Assembly: GCF_003171515.1 (NCBI RefSeq)
Contig: NC_089399.1
Span: 372,001-436,000, forward strand
DNA length: 64,000 nt
DNA from: Pyrenophora tritici-repentis
Taxonomy: Eukaryota > Ascomycota > Dothideomycetes > Pleosporales > Pleosporaceae
Direction of reading: 5' to 3'
The notes below the pieces were generated by a model. The model was not told where the DNA came from. It did no database searches and worked only from the letters and a program-made list of their open reading frames with translations. Made by a program: the position numbers and the translations under genes. Below, piece by piece: positions 45,684 to 56,561 of the stretch (position 1 is its first letter; each line of letters opens with the position of its first letter).

Positions 45684-47252
45684 TTACTCAGGCAGTTGCA
45701 ACGGCGTCAGCTCCTGTATCTGATTCCCCATCTGTCTCTTTGAAATATCCAACTCCTTTTTCCAATTCTCTCTTACAAAATCCAGTGTACGCGCAAAGAC
45801 AAGCTCCCTCTCGCTCCTCTCATGCTGCGGTACAAATTTATCTGGAAATTGTGTCCAGCCGTGTCTGCACCCTGGGGCGTGCCAGACCTCGAGACCGCCG
45901 TTTTGCGAACTGGGTTCCTTGGATGAACCAGCTTGTCCGCCACTGTGGCCGTCCCAGTCACCTTCTCTTCCGTCGCCGAAACGGACAGGCCCATTCCAGT
46001 CGTTGTTGTTCATCCTGTCCACCCAGACATCGCTTTGAACTGCCAATGTGTCTTTTTCGGGTAGAACCAGAAAGATGGCAGCGTTTTTCTGGATATAGAT
46101 GGGATCGTTTAGACCAGGGCTAGCTCGCGGATGAGATCGCAATCTCTTCGGTAGATATGTAGGTCCCATGATGGAGAATAAGCCTGGTGTTCTCGGTTTC
46201 TCGGTATGATGATCGTCTTCATTGAGGGCATTGGGCATGGGTTTCATTGGGCGCTCATGTGGTAGCAATCGCGCGTCCAAGGAAGGGTAAAATAGCAACA
46301 ATGGCAGCATTCGCGGCTGCGCTTGAGGAGGAGGAAGTAGACTAGGCCATGATTCAAAAGGGTCGTCCAGAATTGTAGCTCTACGGTTCTGCGGCATGGT
46401 AGGCGACATACTGTCCGCCTGGGCATGGTCAATCGAACCCAAACGACGACCCATGGTGGGTGACATACTGCCAAGCTCAGGACAAGGCGGCACAGATATA
46501 GCCAGATTCAACGCAATGTTTCCGCCTGCGGAGAAGCCAGAAATGGCAAGACGCGTAGGATCAAGGGTGATGGTCTCGACGTCCTTGAAGTGTTGAGCTG
46601 CAGTTTCCTTCTTCTTCTGCTCCTTCTCGAGCGCATCAGACCGAACTATCGAGTAGTACCGCTGTATCTCTTCCCGCAAGACCTTTCCTGCTTCGGAAAC
46701 TCCGCTTGTGTCCAGTATGGCTGATAGTACATCCTCCATATCGTGTATCGCGGCGGGAAACTGGTGGAATGGGCCAATACGGTACGACACGCTAATGACT
46801 ACAGCACCAAGCTCGCGCGACATCATCGACGCATATGGCGCCTGCTCCAAGGGGCTGCCCATGATGAATCCACCTTTTATCGAGTCAGCATCGACGACGC
46901 ATCGACGGCGGCAATTGCTTGCGCGCTATGGTATAAACATGGTAGCCTTTGCTGGGAACATACCTCCATGCGCATCTAGCACCACTGGTGTATGCCATTC
47001 TCCAGTCCGCTTTCGCTCCTCGTCGCCGTTTTCTTCCAGATCGACAGGTTTCGGTGGCACGAAAACGTATACGTAGATGAGGTTACCTTTCCTACTCGGT
47101 AGCGACATGAGGAATGGATGCGGTCCCTTGGGCGATGTGATGTGCAAAATGGAAAGCGGAACCCATCGCGGAAGCTGTACAAGCGCGGTCCTCCATTGGA
47201 CGTGAAATGGGAGGCGAGAAAAGTAGGCAATCGAGTGCCAATAGCTGCTCAT
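45684..47252 (-). CDS. HSL-type alpha/beta hydrolase (esterase/lipase)
   Basis: Serine carboxylester hydrolase of the hormone-sensitive-lipase group. Exons 46964-47252 and 45684-46873; 492 aa. Splicing restores the oxyanion motif HGGGF (about residues 95-99). Other parts: the nucleophile elbow GFSAGG (Ser211), the likely acid in LPEKDTLAV, and the catalytic His in GCRHGWTQF. Between nucleophile and acid lies an unusual insertion of about 90 residues that includes a doubled SMSPTM motif, and the region after the oxyanion hole carries a Lys/Glu-rich helix; both are probably lid variations. No signal peptide. Substrate unknown. It diverges from the metallophosphoesterase gene, 476 bp apart. Confidence 0.88.
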
Positions 47253-47728
47253 TGTGATGCTGGCGGAATTGCAGATGTAGCGAGTTCTCCTGTCATGACG
47301 TGGAGAGGTTGTATAATATGCGAATCAGGCGCGCGTTTGCACTTGGACGCGGGCCGCTGTCTGCCCAGGTGCGTGTCGCGCAAGCCATGAATTGGTGTGA
47401 CGTCAGTAGTCGTTGTTGGGTCGAGCGAGATACAGGGAGCAATGGTGCCGTAGGCCGGAATTGTCAACTTCCAAGCTTTGTCCGCGCCTGGGCTAAAGCT
47501 TGTCAGACATAGCATTGACTTCGGACCATGGGCGTCACCCTCTCTACCATATGCAGAAAAGGGAAAGACCTAGAGAACTGAGTGACATGTTGCATATTTC
47601 TTTGGTACTCGCTTATCTTGCAACCATGGATGAGTTTCACGACTAATTTTGCGCCTACATTTGGACAACTTATGCATGTCCCTTTCCATCTCCCTGTCTT
47701 ATTCTCATCTAAACATATCATAAACGCA
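47253..47728. promoter_or_regulatory. Divergent promoter esterase/metallophosphoesterase
   Basis: 476 bp between start codons; part of it is an in-frame upstream extension of the phosphoesterase frame (from 47582) that is not thought to be translated. No motif recognised. Confidence 0.35.
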
Positions 47729-48734
47729 ATGATTCACTTATTGTCAAACAAAGATCCAAGCCCTCAGACCTCAAAGCGTGCTCGGCATGAGGGCAGTCAT
47801 TCTCTCTCGACTCCTCTTAATTTTCTCATCTTCTCCGACACACACGGCGCCGAGCTTCCCCACAACCTTCCACCGTGCGACGTCATGTTACACTGCGGCG
47901 ATTTGACTCAAGACGGGACCCCGGAAAGTATCTCTTCGGCCCTCGAAGCCTTGGGCAAAATCAAAGCCAAGTTGAAGCTAGTAATTGCAGGCAACCATGA
48001 GATTTCGCTAGATAAGCCATATTGGCTCTCCCAAGGCGGCACAGAAGCCGATGTAGAGCGATCTTATGCGCTTATCAGTCCCGAAAAAAAATTCAGAGGC
48101 AAGTAAAAACGGTGTCATCTTTCTTCCAGAGGGTACCCACACCTTTGACCTTCCATGCGGCGCCACTTTTAGCATTTACGCCTCGCCTTACACGCCTTCG
48201 TATGGCGCATCCGCCTTCCAGTACCTGTCTGGGGAGGATCGTTTCAATCCTCCAGGTGTGACTGCTACGTGGGCGAAGAATGTCAGTACCCAGACTTCGA
48301 TCATTCCCAGTGGGGTAGACATTGTCATGACCCATGGACCATCGAAGTATATTCTGGATAGAGCTGGGGACGTGAGTGCGGGCTGTGAGCATCTGAGACG
48401 TGCCGTTGCTAGAGCGCATCCGAGATTGCACTGTTTTGGACACATCCACTCTCAACGCTGCGGCTTCTATGAGGCATACAGAGTAGAATTCAATGACCAG
48501 AAAGAACTTGGTGTAGAAGCTGGATCAACAAGTCCAATTTTGAAAGACTGGGTGGGAGAAAACCAAGCCCTTAGGAGAGGATTCAGAAGCCTGGCGCCAA
48601 ATGCTGCTGAGGGTTTTCGTAACAATAAACAGCAGACGCTCTGCATAAACGCCGCAATGGAGGGTGAAGAAGGAGTGCTCGAGCATCCGCCGTGGCTCGT
48701 TAAGCTACATCTTCCTGTCAAACAAGAAACATGA
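47729..48734 (+). CDS. Metallophosphoesterase (MPPED/239FB-like), one frame slip
   Basis: Calcineurin-like phosphoesterase with the two-metal centre: FSDTHG, HCGDLT, GNHE, then MTHGPSKYILD and CFGHIHSQR, in order. Related to animal MPPED1/2 cyclic-nucleotide-type enzymes; substrate unknown. Start ATG 47729 was chosen because the upstream part of the frame is hydrophobic and unlike the family. The frame breaks at an A8 run, 48084-48091. With one A fewer the text reads YALISPEKNSEASKNGVIFLPEGTHTF without interruption and the protein is 334 aa. No intron fits there. The slip therefore looks like a homopolymer assembly error, as in the ketopantoate reductase gene, rather than gene loss, but this is not proven. 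Confidence 0.83.
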
Positions 48735-49742
48735 GGTAGGCCTTGGTTTGCCGCAGGAACAATTTCTAGGTTCAAATCATCCCCTACTAAGGAAACCCGC
48801 TCTTCACAACAATGTCATCTTATTCCCCGCAGCGCCTGAGAGTACAAAACGTGCATGGTCCTTTGACACTTTCCTGTAGGCAACTAAATTTAGCCTTAGA
48901 GCGCAAGGAGATAGGAATGATCTCAATGCAAATAGATAGCAGCAGAGAATTCTACATTTTCAGCAGAGACACCTGCTTTCCTGTCGTATTTCGTTCAACT
49001 CTCTTCACTTTCCTCTCTGCGCATCATGTTCGCCTGTCTGCCCAGCCCAACCCCAGTGATTTCCCATATTCCACAAATCAACCCATACACCCTCTTTCAG
49101 TGCCGTATACGACGCAGTTCAATTTGCACTCACCTACGGAGGTTGCTCGGACCACTTCGCTTCGCGTAAACTTGCTTGGTATCAGAGCCGCTTTCACTGG
49201 TTCACCATCTAGGCACCACCTCGCCCTTCCACAAGCGACGAAGACCTTCTATAACGCCTTCGCAGACCTTCCCGCCACCGGCAGATCTTCGGGAGCCGGA
49301 GCTCGGCGGCCTAGTGCGCGCTCGGACTCGCCGCGTAGTATATAAAGACTTGTGCCCCCTCACTCTTACACTCTTTCTCCACACTCTCACACAAGTCGAC
49401 CACTTCAAATCCCAATTCTTCCTTACATCACAAGAGGTTCCTTCCTCTTGCAATCCTGACCATGGCTCATCACAACAAATCGGATCGAACAAGGTATGTC
49501 TCGAATCACCTTCACCTTTCACACATTCACTGACTTGCCTTAGTCACATACATCTCCATGACATCATTCAAACCTGAGCATCGCTCTACCTCCTCCAACA
49601 ACATCATCGCTCTATCTCCTCCAACATCGTCGCTCTACAATCCGACTTCATGATCAACACTTCACGATCAGCACTTCACTTGACCATGATCCAACATGGC
49701 ATTCGTCGATGACTATCAACAACCTTTTACCAACCTTGAGCC
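48735..49742. other. Upstream region with TATA box and a 21-codon spliced frame
   Basis: A strong TATA box (TATATAAA, 49339-49346) is followed by a CT-rich leader, ATG 49462, and a clean 50-bp intron (GTATGT at 49494, CTGACTT branch-like site, TTAG ending 49543) after which the frame stops at 49577 (21 aa). Between 49578 and 49637 lies a repeat of CATCGCTCTA(C/T)CTCCTCCAACA. This may be the leader of the small gene that follows, or a noncoding spliced RNA. Confidence 0.4.
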
Positions 49743-49991
49743 ATGATCAACCCTTCAACCAAACGTTCTGCCTCTGAGCTGGTGAGTTCCTCTTCTACCA
49801 GCTTTACAGTGTTCTGACAACTTTAGCCTGCCGCCCTCGTCTCCCCCGCTTCACAATGCATCCACATCTCCAAGCCCTCCTCAGGCCAACCAACCTCCCT
49901 CGCTTCGCATTGCATCCACATCTTCAAGCCCTTTTCAGGCCAACGAACATCCAAGCTTCACCCGATCGAGTTTCACCAGATCTCATCATGA
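49743..49991 (+). CDS. Possible 67-aa protein with an 18-residue tandem repeat
   Basis: Speculative. ATG 49743 opens MINPSTKRSASEL, then a 45-bp intron (49782-49826; GTGAGT donor, TCTGACA branch-like site, TTTAG acceptor) joins in phase 0 to a 54-codon frame ending at 49991. The product contains two adjacent 18-residue copies, ASQCIHISKPSSGQPTSL and its near-copy, encoded by a 54-bp tandem duplication (49848-49901 and 49902-49955). A TATA box and spliced leader lie upstream. No family known. An unspliced frame at 49856-50065 is the alternative reading. Confidence 0.3.
49848..49955 (+). repeat. 54-bp tandem duplication
   Basis: Two adjacent 54-bp copies sharing TGCATCCACATCT, CAAGCCC and TCAGGCCAAC, in phase with the possible frame at 49743-49991. 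Confidence 0.8.
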
Positions 49992-52900
49992 CATGGCGGC
50001 AGCGCATGCTCCCGGCAGACACAATCACATTCGCGCTTTGGTACAGGGTACAGTTCAGACTGTAGGTGGCCCTTGAGTGGTGGTTGGTGGATTGGCATAC
50101 TGGTGGGATGTGCAGGATACATGGTCAAAGACAGAAAGATGAGGGATTGTGTTCCCGAGGAAACAGCTCTCGCTGGGATCTCGCTTTGGACCTAAAGGAC
50201 TGCTTCGGCAGGTTTGATGGTTGGTGGTTTGATGATTCACTCACTCTTTGAAAGGTGTTGGAGGACAGATGGTCAATGGTGCGCAAGCACTAAACCAGGC
50301 CTACCTTTCATTGAGGGATCATCTCCCCCGCATACCTCTGATGGCGGGCTGTAAGGGCTTGGATCAATTCAAAAATGCGGCAGCGGCAGCGGCTGGTGCG
50401 AAAGACAATGGTGAGCGTGCCGGCGTCGGTGGTTGAATGGTAGTGTTGGCTCCTGTGTCTCAGCTTAGAGTAAATTGGTTGGATGTCGATCCAATTGGAT
50501 ATCATTGCAAGGAATTTTCAAGGTTCAAGGCTTCAAGGCTACAAGGCTGGGGTTTCTCCAAAGTGGAAATATCACCCACTTCTTTTTACATCTATGGCTT
50601 CCTCTAATTGCATTGAACTTCTGATAATATGCTGGTACTTGGATACTCACAGGATGTGTACTGTTCTTGAATCCTTTCTTTCTTCACTTGTCTAACCTAG
50701 CTATGCAACCATTCCTGAATGATCATCTACTTGACGTGCTCTTGTCAGGAAGCGATGTCGATCAAGACTACATAGGACGTTGAAATATTGGGTTCCACAA
50801 CATCACAGAGCACCCCGCCATATTTGAACAAGATCATCCTTAACTTGCATTACTTTTTGCGGTGTTGTTACTGCCTTGCCTCGACATGTTCGTGAACTGT
50901 ATTGACAGAGGCTCTCTACACCTGATTCAACGGTACTCTTGAATTGTATCCATGACTCCTGCGTCCGCATCTTTCCTTGCGACCCTTTATTGCCTGTACA
51001 ACCGAGGTGCGCATGGGAGGTCCACCTTGAAATAAAGCCGTAAAAAGAAAACATTTCCCCCGGAATCAGCACCCGAAGAGCGATAGCGATAGCGAGAAGC
51101 TTGGACAAGGGGACTGGGAAAATAGCGCTCCCGTAAAGTGCGTACCTAGAGACGAGCGAACTCAATGGCTACTCGATGCGAAGGATATGCAGGCTGATAG
51201 CACCCATGAACTGCGTCTTTGGTGACCAGGACCAAGATACTGTCTTGGAACAATATGTTAATAAGACAATGGCGAAACCGAAGATTCTATTTCCCTCGCA
51301 TGCAACGCTAAGACAAAGAGCGTGGTGGCGCCAGCAGGTTAGCGTCATTGGTGGCTTGGGAATCGAAGCTTGTCAGCGGTCCAGAGACAAGCAGGGCGAT
51401 CTCCCGTAATCGGCTTCATCGGGGTAGAGCTATTTTCATGATGTTTGAGTGTGGCTGGTCTTGCCGAGCGATCTGTCAAGAGCAAGACGGTGTTGAAGCC
51501 GTACTGTGACGGCACGCAATTTCACTTGTCGCATACTATGGCAAGTAAGCGTCATTGCGGCCGAACAATGCGGGATGTAGCCTGCTAGTCCTCGTGATGG
51601 GTGGGATTGGGTAGCTGCATGGCTATACTATCGTCTTGTGCTCATTTCCGGTTGCTATGGTGGGAAACATATATAGAAGACACTTTTTACTATGAGGCTG
51701 AAGACGTCATAAGGCGTGCAAGAAGCAATCGGGCAGCCTGAAACAGTGAGGCAAGGTAAGAAGAAAAAGACGAGAAAGAAGTACGGGGGCCAAGTAATAT
51801 GATTATGGGAGCAGCCGAATAAGATGACACGAGACGAGACCAAACCAAACGAGCATGTACGAGGTACCAAGAGAGCGCGGTACGCCGCTGGCGCCAACGC
51901 TGACTATGGGATTTGAAGGGTGCATCTCCGAAGCGGAATCAGTTCCACACGTGTGAACACATGTTGCACACAAGTACTTAGTAAGGCCCCAGTTGTCTGG
52001 ACCCCTGACGTGAATAGTAGGATGTGTGGTATGGCTAACGACTCACAGTGCATCGGTGTTTCGAAGCCAAAAACAAGCGGGTTGTGCTAGCAGAGCCAGG
52101 CCTGAGTCAGCGCGGTATGCCCTGCATACAGTGCGAGGGGACATGGCAGGTGGCACACGGACGGAGTGCTGAGCTGAGGGGGTCGAGGCGGTCAGCCTGA
52201 GGGCGGCGCGGGCATACGCGGGCATATGGGGGGTGTCGTGATGCCCGGCAGCTCCATAGCGCGCACAGCACGGCGAGAGGCGGCCGAAATTCTCCAGGCG
52301 TGACTGGAAGCAAAAAGCAGACAGGGTGTGATGGAATGGGTTGCGAGAGTCGGTTGCTCTGCAAGCAGGTGTCTGCTATGCCCAAAGGGGCCGTGGGGCG
52401 CGTTAGCGGGATCTGGAACGTGGTCGTGCTGAGGGGACAGCTGCATGCATGCGCCAACAACTGCAGGGCAGCTGATAGACACGAGTGATTATTAGTAGCG
52501 GTAGCGAAACTCATCATGCCACCACCCGGAGCGCCGACAACCGTCACTCCTAAAGTGTGGGTAGATGGTTTAACTTACGTGCGTCGCCCTGCTGTTTTGC
52601 CTGATCGCCATCAGCGCGCTCCTTCCTCGGTGCGATAAAGACGCTCCTTCCGGTCCTCATTTCACGGCCAGGAATTACTTAGTACCCGCGCCTTCCCCAG
52701 CGACCAATTCAAACACGCCCGCAGATCCTCGTCGCCAGTCCAGCCATTGCAACATCTTTCTTGGAACTTCTCCCCAGCAACAGCCCGCTTACTGGCCGTG
52801 TGTGCGAGCTTTCTTTCTTCTTCTTTTTTCCCGGCGAGAATTAAGTTGTGTGACACTGCACTCTGAGTGTTCCGTTTTCAAACAGCTACCACACGCCACC

Positions 52901-53086
52901 CGTGGACGGCGCATTCTCAATAGCTCCATGGGGCCGCTTTCGTACAGAAGACGGCTTCTCATTACAAGACCGGCTGCCCAGCCTGCAAACACGGAGAAGA
53001 AGCCGGCCCCTGTCCTGTGACCCACTGCTGGCCTTTGTTGTTCACATCACATATCAAAACCCGGCACTCGCCTCGCTCTTTGACCC
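49992..53086. other. Long gene-poor region
   Basis: About 3.1 kb. Frames at 50803-51165 and 52107-52547 (minus) have no recognisable features. The last ~450 bp is CT-rich and probably leader of the PH-domain gene. No tRNA or repeat family seen. Confidence 0.45.
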
Positions 53087-54703
53087 ATGGAGCCCAACAC
53101 GGAAACAATGGCTGAACGACGCAGCACGCGCAATCGCTCGACAAACGCTTCGAGCTCGACTGCTTCTGCTGCCACATATGGCTACCACAACACCTACCAC
53201 ACACACGCCCAGTTACCCATCGGATCACCGCCCTCGTATTCTCGCGCAATCGACCCTGAGACCCTTCGCCTACTCGATGAAAGGACCCGGACAGAGAAAG
53301 AGGCTGTTCGCAACATGTCAGCCCCTCCCCCATACACTTGCACTGTCGAGATTGGGGGCATTGTCGGCATCAAGCAAGAACTATCTTCACCCTTCCAGGT
53401 TTCAGGACATCGCGAATGGCACGATGTATATGCCATACTGCGAGGCACACAATTGAGCCTGTACCGTATAAAGAATCCGCGTCTCCTCAGCAAGAACAAG
53501 CAACCGACGCCAGGAAGATTACTGCGCACATATTCTTTGCAACACGCCGAAGTTGGCGTAGCTGCTGACTTCAAGAAGACGGCCCTAGTACCCAAGTCAC
53601 CATTTGCACACCTAGTCCCGGCTGTTGCTCGGCCAAAGTTGTACGAAAGCGACCCACAGCTGTTTGAGCCGGTACGAGAACACGCACTTCGCCTGCGTCT
53701 TGAATTTGAGCAGTTCCTATTGTGTCCTTCGACCCATGAAGGCATGCTTGACTGGATAGAGTCCTTCTGCGCGGCTGTCGACATTAGTCTACCATTGGAA
53801 GACCGTAGCGAGCCCCGCTATCGAAGTTTGCCACGGAGAAGTCGGCGCCAAAGGATTCTGGAAAATGTGCAGTTTGCCGAGAACATTGAAAGTTTGACGA
53901 GTCTAGAAGCTGGTCGCCGCATCGTTGCACAACAAGAACAGATCATCCGCCAACTTTACCCCCACCTAGCCGGAACCCGAGACACGGGCTCAACCCAACC
54001 ATCACCCGCGGGTGATGCGGAAATTGAAGAATTTGACCCGGAAGATGTTCGCTTTCCTGCAAGAGTGGCAAGAGATTCTTTAGTGCGCATGTCCTCTCAA
54101 GATTCCGAACTCCGCGAGGATGACTCATCCGAGAGTACATCTCCTTCGGACCCAAAGTCGACACCAGCAACACGCCCCTCGTCTGCACAGACTTTGCGAT
54201 ACCGCCGTCGCTGTGCGCCTGTCCTGCTCGCTTCGTCTCCGCGCGTAAGCGATGTAGTCTTTGGCAAAGGTCAACGGTTTCGTATCAGCATCAAGGCGCA
54301 CATGCTTGTGGAATACACCTCCCACCCTCCACGTTACGACGCACACGGCTTCTCGAGGTCCAAGCGTTCTCCACACACCCCAATACGCCCCAACTCAGCA
54401 ACGCGCGTCGCAGAAAAGACTGCCCCTGAGAATGTTACTCCAGATAGGCCGAGTTCGCCAATGCGTGGCGTCAGTGATGACTCCATTACCTCCATCTCGT
54501 TTGGCAAGGACCTGGCCACTGTGCCCTCCAAGTCAAACCCTGATGAGACGGGACAATCAGGGCCGCCATCTCCAACGACCGAGTCGCACACAAAAGTAGA
54601 CGCGGCAAGCCAAATGGAGGCCATTGGTAAAACAAGGCACAGTGTGGATAGTCGTGAGAATGACTTGAATACTGTTGCACTTGGCGTAACCTTGCTCATT
54701 TGA
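53087..54703 (+). CDS. PH-domain-containing protein
   Basis: Single exon, 538 aa. A Ser/Thr/Asn-rich N-terminus is followed by a pleckstrin-homology-like domain (about 85-235): the strands IGGIVGIKQELSSPF and WHDVYAILRGTQLSLYRIK, then RLEFEQFLLCPSTHEGMLDWIESFCAAVDIS, where the last helix carries the invariant Trp. A long insertion between strands (about 140-190) is common in fungal members. The C-terminal half is disordered, with RPSSAQTLRYRRRCAPVLL and several Ser-Pro sites. Probably a phosphoinositide- or protein-binding adaptor at a membrane. Specific role unknown. An alternative start at Met8 changes little. Confidence 0.82.
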   Translation: MEPNTETMAERRSTRNRSTNASSSTASAATYGYHNTYHTHAQLPIGSPPSYSRAIDPETLRLLDERTRTEKEAVRNMSAPPPYTCTVEIGGIVGIKQELSSPFQVSGHREWHDVYAILRGTQLSLYRIKNPRLLSKNKQPTPGRLLRTYSLQHAEVGVAADFKKTALVPKSPFAHLVPAVARPKLYESDPQLFEPVREHALRLRLEFEQFLLCPSTHEGMLDWIESFCAAVDISLPLEDRSEPRYRSLPRRSRRQRILENVQFAENIESLTSLEAGRRIVAQQEQIIRQLYPHLAGTRDTGSTQPSPAGDAEIEEFDPEDVRFPARVARDSLVRMSSQDSELREDDSSESTSPSDPKSTPATRPSSAQTLRYRRRCAPVLLASSPRVSDVVFGKGQRFRISIKAHMLVEYTSHPPRYDAHGFSRSKRSPHTPIRPNSATRVAEKTAPENVTPDRPSSPMRGVSDDSITSISFGKDLATVPSKSNPDETGQSGPPSPTTESHTKVDAASQMEAIGKTRHSVDSRENDLNTVALGVTLLI

Positions 54704-55628
54704 GCTTTTTACTAGGCGTAAAGCCTAAGCATCGGGTAGCCCCCGTGATTTCCTACATTCTTTTTTGCATTCCATGGCGTGCCATCGCTTCATCATATTA
54801 CTGCATCTTTCCATGCGCTTTACTGGCGTTGTCTGGTCATTTTCTTTGTTTTAGCATTTACAATGGTGTTAATAAGCCAACACGGAGATATACCCCACTT
54901 TACTTTGTACGGAACGTAGCGAGAAGATTTTGGTTAGAGATGATGGGAAAACGGAGAATTGGCGTAGATAGCTCATACCTTTGCGGCAATGATTACGCAT
55001 TGATCTCAACCTCACATTTATCCATCGCACTGCCTTGACATGATTGAGCGGTGCATGCTACCGTTTTGTGACTTTAAGGCATCCCTCTCGAAGCCTGCTT
55101 CGGCTCCCACAACACTCGCCGGGTTTGTTCATGACCAAGCAGCTATGGATTTGTAACCTGGCACGCCCAGCTTATATAACCTGTTGCAGCCATACCTTAC
55201 GCCCCGTCACTCCCAATTCAGAGCATACAGAACCGAATAACATTACAGACATATGCACCCCACCTGTTGGCCTCTTTCCGTTTTGGAGTACCCCGCATGT
55301 ATATGTGGGTCCTGCTGACTGTATAGGAAAGAGTAACTCTACGAAAGTCTTTGGTGATAGGGTCCTTGTGACGCGACATCCTTTGTTGTGTGGGTAGATA
55401 CACAGGTGAAGATGGATTTGTAATGAAGATTAGAAAGCAATTTCTCTGCTGACATGCGTGATCCTACGAATAAGAACTGGGGGCTTGGTAGACAAAAGGC
55501 ATGTGTAGCAGATATATAGGTGAGCAGTGAATAAGAACTAAATCCCCATTTCTTATATTTAACACACATCTCGACATCCTTGTGTGTCTGACCGACCAAT
55601 CCCTCATCCCTAAAAAGTACACACACCC
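54704..55628. other. Spacer between PH-domain gene and SDR
   Basis: 3' UTR of the PH-domain gene and promoter of the SDR; no coding recognised in about 0.9 kb. Confidence 0.45.
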
Positions 55629-56409
55629 ATGGCCTCCAAACCCGTCGCCCTCATCCTCGGCGCAGGACCCAACCTAGGCGCCTCAATAGCAACCTCCCTC
55701 ACCACCCTAGGCTACCGCATCGCCACCGCCTCCCGCAGTGGCACCGGCACTCTCGACCCCTCAACCAACATCCTGCGCCTCGGCGCAGATTTCACAACCC
55801 CCTCGTCCATCCCCCCTCTCTTCACAAAAGTAAAAGACACCTTCTCCGCCTTCCCCAGCGTCGTCATCTACAATGCAGCCACCCTGACACCCCCACCCGA
55901 CACCGCAAACCCACTATCCATACCCACGGAGAACTTTGTACAAGATCTCAATGTCAACACCGTGAGTGCGTATGTGGCGGCGCAGGAGGCGGTAAAAGGA
56001 TGGCAAGCGATGGGCAGCGAGGGCGGCAAGAAGACGTTTGTGTTTACGGGGAATATGCTGAATCAGAAGGTTATTCCCATGCTGAATGTTTTGACGCTGG
56101 GTGTGGGGAAGAGTGCGAGTGCGCATTGGATTGGGTTGGCGGATCAGGTTTTTAAAGAGGATGGGGCGGAGGAGTGGCGGTATGTGTGGTTTTTCTTTTC
56201 TCTTGTGTCTTGTCTTGTTTCGTAGGGGATTCGCTAATTATGGATTTAGTTTCTTCTATGCTGACCAGAGACTGTCTGATGGCGCGCCTATGCTCAATGG
56301 CGTCAGTGGTCCTGCACATGGAGAGCTCTATGCGCAGTTGGTGCAACACGAGGGTGATATACCGTGGCTGGTCACTTTTGTACAAGGCAAAGGATACGTC
56401 AAATTTTAG
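55629..56409 (+). CDS. Atypical short-chain dehydrogenase-like protein
   Basis: Exons 55629-56179 and 56250-56409, 236 aa. The N-terminus reads ALILGAGPNLGASIATSL, a Rossmann dinucleotide site of the GxGxxxG kind, followed by VVIYNAA where classical SDRs have NNAG. TGNMLNQKV replaces the serine region, and no clear Tyr-x3-Lys is present: the expected position has GVGKSASAHWIGLA. So it may be a catalytically altered SDR or a binder. Ends PWLVTFVQGKGYVKF after an in-phase intron. It converges with the RSM22 gene, 152 bp apart. Confidence 0.82.
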
Positions 56410-56561
56410 GTCCCACGACATGTTCGATATTTCTGACTCGATCTGAATGGTGTGGATTGGGTTTCTGAGTGAGGGGTTATCCAACAATGCATGCAATGAT
56501 GCATGGTCCCAAACTCCCATCGAATTGCAATATAGTACATGTATCCCTCATGGCGTTATCT

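Noticed and set aside
48735..48800. tRNA-like sequence with GGTTCAAATC
   Set aside because: The T-arm-like string is not accompanied by a foldable acceptor stem or anticodon arm.
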